Source of the DNA: JBFMFH01 sp040752275
GTDB lineage: Bacteria > Acidobacteriota > Vicinamibacteria > Vicinamibacterales > JAKQTR01
Reading direction: 5' to 3'
DNA length: 7,042 nt
NCBI GenBank assembly: GCA_040752275.1
Contig: JBFMFH010000046.1
Location: 1 to 7,042, forward strand
The notes below the pieces were generated by a model. It saw nothing but the letters and a program-made list of their open reading frames with translations. It was not told the DNA's origin and searched no databases. Positions 1 to 4,119 of this stretch are shown piece by piece; position 1 is the first letter of the stretch; the number at the start of each line of letters is the position of its first letter. The position numbers and the translations under genes are program-made.

Positions 1-17
1 TCAACGGGATCTATCAC

Positions 18-52
18 CAGGCGACAGGCGACAGGCGATAGGCGTCAGGGGG
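18..52. repeat. Heptamer tandem repeat, CAGGCGA type
   Basis: Three exact copies of CAGGCGA (18-38) are followed by a variant TAGGCGT (39-45) and a degenerate unit CAGGGGG (46-52). The period is exactly 7 bp. It lies upstream of ispG, and the window start cuts off whatever precedes it. No coding reading looks likely, and its function is unknown. A second heptamer array of different consensus starts 7 bp downstream. Confidence 0.85.
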
Positions 53-59
53 AAGAACT

Positions 60-95
60 GGGACCAGGGACCAGGGATCAGGGACCAGGGATCAG
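60..95. repeat. Heptamer tandem repeat, GGGAYCA type
   Basis: Five back-to-back 7-bp units read GGGACCA, GGGACCA, GGGATCA, GGGACCA, GGGATCA (60-94), with one trailing G. The only variation is C/T at position 5 of the unit. The array ends about 80 bp before the IspG start codon, so it lies in or just upstream of the ispG promoter region. It shares the CAGG core with the 18-52 array but is not in phase with it. The slip-prone structure suggests that copy number could vary between strains. Confidence 0.85.
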
Positions 96-102
96 TTCAC
101 GC

Positions 103-118
103 CACGCTCGAAGGCGTG
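103..118 (+). other. Small inverted repeat in ispG leader
   Basis: CACGC (103-107) and GCGTG (114-118) can pair around a 6-nt loop. It sits between the heptamer array and the IspG start. There is no T-tract, so it is unlikely to be an intrinsic terminator. It may be a weak leader hairpin or chance in GC-rich DNA. Confidence 0.3.
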
Positions 119-163
119 CTCGATGATATGCTCCTTTCGAGTGGCTCCAGACAGCAAGACCTC

Positions 164-170
164 GAGAGGG
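164..170 (+). promoter_or_regulatory. Ribosome binding site deciding the ispG start
   Basis: GAGAGGG lies just upstream of the ATG at 174. Its GAGG core (166-169) is four bases from the start codon, which is short but usable. An in-frame ATG at 123 would add 17 residues but has no purine-rich site before it. The family's N-terminal strand and QSM motif also fit the 174 start. Confidence 0.6.
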
Positions 171-173
171 CAC

Positions 174-1487
174 ATGGCACGGGTCGAGCGACGCACAACC
201 GAGGGCGTGACGGTCGGAGATCTCCAGGTTGGAGGCGGTGCTCCCATCGTCGTGCAGTCGATGAACAACACCGATACCACCGACGTGCCGGCCACCGTCC
301 GCCAGTGTCTCGATCTGTGGCGGGCTGGCTCGGAGATGCTGCGCGTGACCGTCAACCTGCCGGAAGCCGCTCAGGCCGTCCCGCGCATCAAGGGCCATCT
401 CGTCGACGCAGGGTGCCGGGCGCCGCTCATCGGCGATTTCCACTACAACGGCCACATCCTGCTGACGAGGCACCCGGAGTGCGCTCGCGCCCTCGACAAG
501 TACCGGATCAACCCCGGGAACGTCGGGACAGGGAAGCGGCGCGACGAGCAGTTCGCGACGATCTGCAAGGTCGCCGTCGACAACGGCAAGGCCATCCGCA
601 TTGGCGTCAACGGCGGGTCCCTCAATCAGGACCTCGTGATGCGCGAGATGCAGGAGAACACGGATCGCGATCTGGGCCTGACCTCCGATGAGATCGTTAA
701 CAACTGCATGGTGCTCTCCGCGCTCCAGTCGACCGAACTCGCCTTGGACGCCGGCGTGGGCAGGGATCAGATCATCATCTCGTGCAAGGTCTCGAGGCCG
801 CAGGACCTGATTGCGGTGTACCGCGAGCTGTCGACGAAGACGGATCAGCCGTTGCACCTGGGCCTCACCGAGGCCGGCATGGGAATCAAGGGACTCGTCT
901 GGTCGGCCTCCGCGATGGCGGTGCTGCTCACCGAAGGCATTGGCGATACCATCCGCATCTCGCTCACGCCGCGGCCGGGTGGCGACCGGCGCGAAGAAGT
1001 CCTCGCGTGCTGCGAGCTGCTGCAAGCCCTGGGCCTGCGCTCGTTCGCGCCGAGTGTGACGGCCTGTCCCGGCTGCGGTCGGACGACGAGTACGACGTTC
1101 CAGGAGCTGGCGGAACGTGTGCAGGGGTACATCCGCGAGAAGATGCCCGAGTGGAAGGCGCAGTACGAGGGCGTCGAGAACATGACCCTCGCCGTCATGG
1201 GCTGCATCGTCAACGGTCCCGGAGAGTCGAAGGCCGCGAACATTGGGATCAGTCTGCCGGGCACCGGCGAGGCCCCGAACTGTCCGATCTACATCGACGG
1301 CCAGCACTTCACGACGCTGCGCGGCACCTACGCCGAGCTCGCCGAGTCGTTCCGGAAGCTGGTGGACGACTACGTAGGGACGAGGTACCGACGCCGGGAG
1401 CCCGGATTCCCGACTCTGCCGAACTCGCTGTCGCGAGGCTTCGTCGAACCCACGGAAGACGGTGGCGAACCGGCAGGTATGGCATAG
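174..1487 (+). CDS. ispG: 4-hydroxy-3-methylbut-2-enyl diphosphate synthase (IspG/GcpE)
   Basis: This cytosolic [4Fe-4S] enzyme of the MEP pathway reductively opens MEcPP to HMBPP, the precursor handed to IspH, using flavodoxin or ferredoxin electrons. The reading frame from ATG 174 gives 437 residues. The N-terminal TIM-barrel signature QSMNNTDTTD is at 28-37, with GDFHYNGH at 87-94 and a NPGNVG stretch near 113-118. The C-terminal cluster domain carries CPGCGR (C298, C301) and GCIVNGPGES (C344, E351), which match the three Cys plus one Glu ligands known in the family. Spacing and length fit the two-domain bacterial form rather than the three-domain plant-like form. After about residue 405 there is a 30-residue tail rich in Arg, Pro and Gly that I do not recognise as part of the core. 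No other MEP gene adjoins it, and the downstream gene is convergent, so it is probably monocistronic within this window. Confidence 0.96.
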   Translation: MARVERRTTEGVTVGDLQVGGGAPIVVQSMNNTDTTDVPATVRQCLDLWRAGSEMLRVTVNLPEAAQAVPRIKGHLVDAGCRAPLIGDFHYNGHILLTRHPECARALDKYRINPGNVGTGKRRDEQFATICKVAVDNGKAIRIGVNGGSLNQDLVMREMQENTDRDLGLTSDEIVNNCMVLSALQSTELALDAGVGRDQIIISCKVSRPQDLIAVYRELSTKTDQPLHLGLTEAGMGIKGLVWSASAMAVLLTEGIGDTIRISLTPRPGGDRREEVLACCELLQALGLRSFAPSVTACPGCGRTTSTTFQELAERVQGYIREKMPEWKAQYEGVENMTLAVMGCIVNGPGESKAANIGISLPGTGEAPNCPIYIDGQHFTTLRGTYAELAESFRKLVDDYVGTRYRRREPGFPTLPNSLSRGFVEPTEDGGEPAGMA

Positions 1488-1590
1488 CGGCGCCTCGCCG
1501 TGCTTCACCGTGCCTCCGCTCTGCGTCTGGAGGGGAAAGCCAAAGGTCCACGGTCTGGTGAAACAACCAACGAGTGTTGCACATCGCTTC

Positions 1591-1604
1591 GGCGCTTGCG
1601 CGCC
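1591..1604. other. Short GC hairpin GGCGC-TTGC-GCGCC
   Basis: This is a perfect 5-bp GC stem with a 4-nt loop in the convergent gap. It lies next to the broken end of the tRNA-Asn-like fragment. It could be part of the same remnant element, such as the loop of a degenerate recombination site, or part of a bidirectional terminator. There is no T-tract on either side. Confidence 0.35.
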
Positions 1605-1621
1605 TCGGCATAACCTACCAT

Positions 1622-1658
1622 CTAACAGCCGGATGCTCTGCCATTGACCTCCTGAGGA
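1622..1658 (-). pseudogene. Possible tRNA-Asn(GTT) 5'-half remnant
   Basis: Read on the minus strand from 1658 to 1622, this resembles the first 38 positions of a tRNA-Asn gene. It has a 7-nt acceptor strand TCCTCAG, a D arm with loop AATGGCA and 3' strand GAGC, a linker A, an anticodon 5' stem TCCGG, and loop CTGTTAG with GTT at positions 34-36. The D stem has one mismatch (11-24). The 3' anticodon strand would be ATGGT, which does not pair properly. No T arm or complementary acceptor 3' strand follows, so it cannot be a functional tRNA. The similarity to tRNA-Asn is judged from remembered consensus, not a search. Alternatives are an attC-like half site (GTTAGAT fits GTTRRRY) or chance. Confidence 0.4.
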
Positions 1659-1701
1659 ACATTCACCGCACGGTTCCGCGAGATCCTGCAGAGACTGGGC
1701 A

Positions 1702-1724
1702 GGTGAGATCGCCTGTATCTCGCC
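1702..1724 (+). terminator. Hairpin between convergent genes, possible terminator
   Basis: GGTGAGAT (1702-1709) pairs with ATCTCGCC (1717-1724) around a 7-nt loop. The stem is 8 bp with one U-G wobble when read as plus-strand RNA. Read as minus-strand RNA the wobble becomes a C-A mismatch. It lies 20 bases beyond the HAD stop codon and about 215 bases beyond the ispG stop. No U-tract follows in either direction, so the terminator role is inferred from position and stem strength. Confidence 0.4.
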
Positions 1725-1743
1725 CTCGCTTGAGCCCGGACCT

Positions 1744-2592
1744 CTACGAGACCCGGCGGACGCCCAGCACGTGGCGCTCGATTCCCTCTGCCACGCCGGC
1801 GTTGTCGTGCGTATCCGTGACAAGCCACCCGGTTGCCAGGAGCTCGGGAACCGCGTTGCCCATCACGATGGGCAGGCCTACCGCCTGGAGCATCTCGAGA
1901 TCGTTGAGGTTGTCGCCAAACGCGGCCACCTCATCCCGCCGGTAGCCCTGGCCTCGTGCCCAATCCAGGAGGGTCGAACCCTTCGTGCACCCGGCCGGCA
2001 TGACATCCACCAGCGAGAAGTCCCGGGCCTCGTACTCGGTAATGGCCACCGTGAACCCGCACGCCTCGGGCATGGCCCGAAGTCGCGCGGCAAGTCCGCG
2101 CATCTCGGCGACGCCACCGTTGAACATCACCTGAATGGGGTCTTCCGTCAGGGCGTCTTCCAGCGGATCGACCTCGATGATGAACTCGCGGTTGCGCTCG
2201 GCGTAGCCTCGGCGGCTTGGGTGCGCGTGGTCGATGCACTCGAACACCACCTGGCCTTCGCGCGGGCGATCGAAGATGAGGCCCGACCCGCGGCGGAACT
2301 CGACGGTCGCCTTGAGCACGATCTCGGCAATCTGGGCGGGCAACAGGTGGCGAACGGGCGTCGACCCGTCTGGCAGCCGGACGATGGCGCCGTTGCTGAC
2401 GATAGCAGTGACCGGTGCCGGCAGGAGATCCAGGATGGGCTTCGCAAAGTCGTAGCGCCGCCCGGTGACGATGGCAATCTGGATCCCATGACCAAGGGCG
2501 GCGGCGATCGCCTCGCGGTTGCGCGGCGGCAGCTGCCACTGCGAATCGAGGAGCGTGCCGTCGATGTCGATGGCCACCAGGCGGATGGGCAT
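1744..2592 (-). CDS. Cof-type HAD-IIB family phosphatase
   Basis: This is a soluble Mg-dependent haloacid-dehalogenase-superfamily phosphatase of 282 residues, the usual size for the Cof/YidA group, which hydrolyses sugar phosphates and related metabolites. All four HAD motifs are visible. Motif I is DIDGT (nucleophile D9, acid/base D11), motif II is T43 in VTGRR, motif III is K204 in GCTKG, and motif IV is GDNLND with D227 and D231. SNGA at 67-70 is also typical. The C2-type cap lies between motifs II and III, roughly residues 80-195. The start ATG at 2592 puts motif I eight residues from the N-terminus as in relatives. The frame stays open far upstream, but that extension is antisense to the next gene and lacks homology signs. 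A weak GAGGA lies 14 nt before the ATG. Substrate cannot be told from sequence. Confidence 0.93.
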   Translation of the reverse strand: MPIRLVAIDIDGTLLDSQWQLPPRNREAIAAALGHGIQIAIVTGRRYDFAKPILDLLPAPVTAIVSNGAIVRLPDGSTPVRHLLPAQIAEIVLKATVEFRRGSGLIFDRPREGQVVFECIDHAHPSRRGYAERNREFIIEVDPLEDALTEDPIQVMFNGGVAEMRGLAARLRAMPEACGFTVAITEYEARDFSLVDVMPAGCTKGSTLLDWARGQGYRRDEVAAFGDNLNDLEMLQAVGLPIVMGNAVPELLATGWLVTDTHDNAGVAEGIERHVLGVRRVS

Positions 2593-2600
2593 GGAGTCTA

Positions 2601-2609
2601 TGCTATCCT
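2601..2609 (+). promoter_or_regulatory. Candidate extended -10 promoter for the DUF2238 gene
   Basis: TGCTATCCT fits an extended -10 element (TG, one base, then TATCCT, four of six against TATAAT). It lies 25 nt before the ATG at 2635 and would give a leader of about 20 nt containing GGAG at 2621-2624. No good -35 hexamer is visible. The whole divergent gap is only 42 bp, so any promoter for the minus-strand HAD gene must overlap it or lie inside the DUF2238 coding region. Confidence 0.35.
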
Positions 2610-2634
2610 CGTCCGACTGTGGAGCGCGCAGACA

Positions 2635-3261
2635 ATGGACGTCCGCATCCCGCGTCGCGACCCGATCGTCCTGCTGGCATCCGTCCTCATCGTCATGGTG
2701 GCCTTGGGGATCGCGCCGCGGGCCGATCGGCTGACGTGGTTCCTCGAAAACGTTCCCGTGATGATCGCGGCGCCGATCCTCGTCGCGACCTATCGACGAT
2801 TCCCCCTCACGGACCTCGTCTACCGCCTCATCGCCCTGCATGCGCTCATCCTGATGATCGGCGGCTTCTGGACCTACGCGAAGGTCCCGGCGGGACTCTG
2901 GGTTCAGGATCTTCTCGGGTTGGCCCGCAATCCGTACGACCGGCTGGGGCATTTCGCGCAGGGCTTCGTGCCGGCCGTGATCGCGCGCGAAGTGTTGCTG
3001 CGGTCGACGCCACTGCGGCGTGGGAAGATGCTGTGGTTCCTGGTCGTGTGTGTCTGCCTGGCGATTTCTGCATGCTACGAGTTCACCGAATGGTGGGCGG
3101 CCGTCGCGGCAGGTGGAGCCGCCGACGCCTTCCTCGGAACCCAGGGCGACGTCTGGGACACACAGTGGGACATGTTCATGGCGTTCGTAGGGGCGAATGC
3201 CGCACTGATCCTCCTGACCCGCATTCACGATCGTCACCTCGTCCGCCTTGGGGTAGGGTAG
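2635..3261 (+). CDS. DUF2238 (YjdF-like) integral membrane protein
   Basis: This is a 208-residue inner-membrane protein of unknown function, similar in layout to the E. coli YjdF / DUF2238 family. About six hydrophobic segments are visible, near residues 11-27, 36-51, 62-80, 106-121, 132-150 and 178-195. Family-type polar motifs lie between them: NPYDRLGHFAQGF at 99-111, a REV at 118-120, EFTEWW at 149-154, and a GDVWDTQWDM stretch at 171-180 just before the last helix. These conserved charged and aromatic residues in membrane segments suggest ligand or metal binding, but no reaction is established. The ATG at 2635 is preceded by GGAG with 10-nt spacing. The gene is divergent from the HAD phosphatase gene and is followed after 6 bp by the PIG-L deacetylase in the same frame, so the two are probably co-transcribed. 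Confidence 0.88.
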   Translation: MDVRIPRRDPIVLLASVLIVMVALGIAPRADRLTWFLENVPVMIAAPILVATYRRFPLTDLVYRLIALHALILMIGGFWTYAKVPAGLWVQDLLGLARNPYDRLGHFAQGFVPAVIAREVLLRSTPLRRGKMLWFLVVCVCLAISACYEFTEWWAAVAAGGAADAFLGTQGDVWDTQWDMFMAFVGANAALILLTRIHDRHLVRLGVG

Positions 3262-3267
3262 AGGGCG

Positions 3268-4026
3268 GTGGCTGATCGACGCCTGCTCCTGGTCTTCGCG
3301 CATCCGGATGACGAGACGGTGTTCGCAGCCGGCGTGTCCAGCAGGTACTCCGAGGCGGGGGTGCGCGTCGGACTGTGCACAGCCACGCTCGGCGACCGCG
3401 GCAAGCGCGGGCAGCCCCCGATCTGCGAGCCGGGCGAACTCGGGCGGGTGCGCCAGGCCGAGCTGGTTGAAGCGGCCCGCATCATCGGCGTGTCGATGCT
3501 ACGGGTGTTCGGATACCCTGACCGCGGGTTGGTGTCGGCCTCGGTCGACCTCATCCGCGCCCAGCTCGTCGAGGCCGTCCGGGCGCTCCGCCCGCAGGTG
3601 GTCATCACGTTCGATCCGAACGGCACGAATCTTCATCCGGATCACGTCGCCGTCTCGCGTTTCACATCCGAGGCCGTGGCGGCCGCCGCCGATGCGCGTT
3701 GGCTGCCCGATCTCGGTGCAGTGCACCGAGTGTCCCGGCTGCTCTGGACGGTGCCCGTCCGCCCCTGGGTGCTGCTGCGACAGGGAGATCCAGCTCTGGC
3801 GCCGGGCGTCGACTTCGTCGTCGACGTGGCGAAGTGGAGCGAGCGCAAGATCAAGGCTCTCAGGGCGCACAGAACTCAACACATGGCCCTCGACCGGATC
3901 TTCCTGAGGCAGCCGGACCTGCCGCGTCTGTTGAGCGTCGAGGTGTTCCGGCAGGCGTGGGGCCCGGCGCTCCCGGCACGCCCGGTCCAGGACCTCTTCG
4001 GCGGAATCGCGATCGAGCGCCCCTGA
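3268..4026 (+). CDS. PIG-L/LmbE family zinc-dependent N-deacetylase
   Basis: This is a 252-residue LmbE-like hydrolase. Relatives remove acetyl groups from GlcNAc-linked substrates, as MshB and BshB do in mycothiol and bacillithiol synthesis. The AHPDDE motif (H12, D14, D15) follows the first strand, and HPDH (H123-H126) is the second metal motif. By analogy with MshB, H12, D15 and H126 bind zinc and D14 is the catalytic base. GDRGKRG at 42-48 and KALRAHRTQ at 196-204 are also typical of the family. The GTG start at 3268 is forced: a TAG stop lies three codons upstream, and the next ATG (residue 77) is beyond the first metal motif. GAGGG sits only two bases before the GTG, so initiation may depend on translation of the upstream DUF2238 gene. 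No signal peptide is seen. The substrate is unknown, and no thiol-synthesis partner genes are present here. Confidence 0.92.
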   Translation: MADRRLLLVFAHPDDETVFAAGVSSRYSEAGVRVGLCTATLGDRGKRGQPPICEPGELGRVRQAELVEAARIIGVSMLRVFGYPDRGLVSASVDLIRAQLVEAVRALRPQVVITFDPNGTNLHPDHVAVSRFTSEAVAAAADARWLPDLGAVHRVSRLLWTVPVRPWVLLRQGDPALAPGVDFVVDVAKWSERKIKALRAHRTQHMALDRIFLRQPDLPRLLSVEVFRQAWGPALPARPVQDLFGGIAIERP

Positions 4027-4052
4027 CCTCGCCTGGTCGAAGGCTGTACAAT
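4023..4052 (+). promoter_or_regulatory. Candidate sigma70-type promoter for the S9 peptidase gene
   Basis: CTGACC (4023-4028, four of six against TTGACA) and TACAAT (4047-4052, five of six against TATAAT) are separated by 18 bp. The -35 overlaps the stop codon of the deacetylase gene. Transcription would start near 4059, giving a leader of about 60 nt. This suggests the peptidase gene can be transcribed independently of the upstream pair. Confidence 0.45.
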
Positions 4053-4053
4053 G

Positions 4054-4080
4054 CCCGCCACATCGTGCTGTGGGGGCGGG
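4054..4080 (+). other. GC-rich hairpin in the leader of the S9 peptidase gene
   Basis: CCCGCC (4054-4059) pairs with GGCGGG (4075-4080). ACA/TGT (4060-4062 with 4069-4071) extends the stem across a three-G bulge and leaves a 6-nt loop. The left arm lies at the predicted transcription start, so as RNA it forms fully only on transcripts entering from the deacetylase gene. It could be a partial terminator for the upstream pair, an operator, or chance in GC-rich DNA. No T-tract follows. Confidence 0.35.
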
Positions 4081-4107
4081 ATCCGACCGCCGGCCCGCAC
4101 GTCTCTC

Positions 4108-4113
4108 GAGGAG
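4108..4113 (+). promoter_or_regulatory. Ribosome binding site of the S9 peptidase gene
   Basis: GAGGAG is six bases before the ATG at 4120, which is near-ideal spacing. It fixes the start, and the encoded N-terminus is a good signal peptide. GAGG (4108-4111) can also pair with CCTC (4116-4119) directly before the ATG, so a small hairpin might partly mask the site. Confidence 0.7.
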
Positions 4114-4119
4114 TTCCTC

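Larger units (their letters stand above)
1488..1743. other. Convergent intergenic region without a supported gene
   Basis: This 256-bp gap separates the 3' ends of ispG (+) and the HAD phosphatase gene (-). Open frames crossing it are short, lack family motifs, or run antisense into neighbouring genes. It contains three small inverted repeats: CCTCC/GGAGG at 1513-1533, GGCGC/GCGCC at 1591-1604, and the longer one at 1702-1724. It also holds a tRNA-Asn-like fragment on the minus strand. No T-rich tract follows any hairpin, so termination here is either Rho-dependent or uses imperfect terminators. Confidence 0.7.

Noticed and set aside
18..95. CRISPR array
   Set aside because: The units are 7 bp and directly adjacent. 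There are no long repeats separated by unique spacers.
123..173. Earlier IspG start at ATG 123
   Set aside because: There is no ribosome binding site before it, and the extra 17 residues do not resemble the IspG N-terminus. The ATG at 174 has GAGAGGG upstream.
1462..1647. Small plus-strand open frame across the ispG end and the gap
   Set aside because: It starts inside ispG in another frame, has no ribosome binding site and ends within the tRNA-like fragment.
78..1823. Long minus-strand open frame of about 580 codons opposite ispG
   Set aside because: It lies antisense to a clearly real IspG, has Arg/Gly/Leu-rich composition typical of shadow frames in GC-rich DNA, and shows no family motif.
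2593..3303. N-terminal extension of the HAD phosphatase (frame open upstream of 2592)
   Set aside because: The extension is antisense to the DUF2238 gene, is highly charged without recognisable motifs, and would bury HAD motif I far from the N-terminus, unlike the family.
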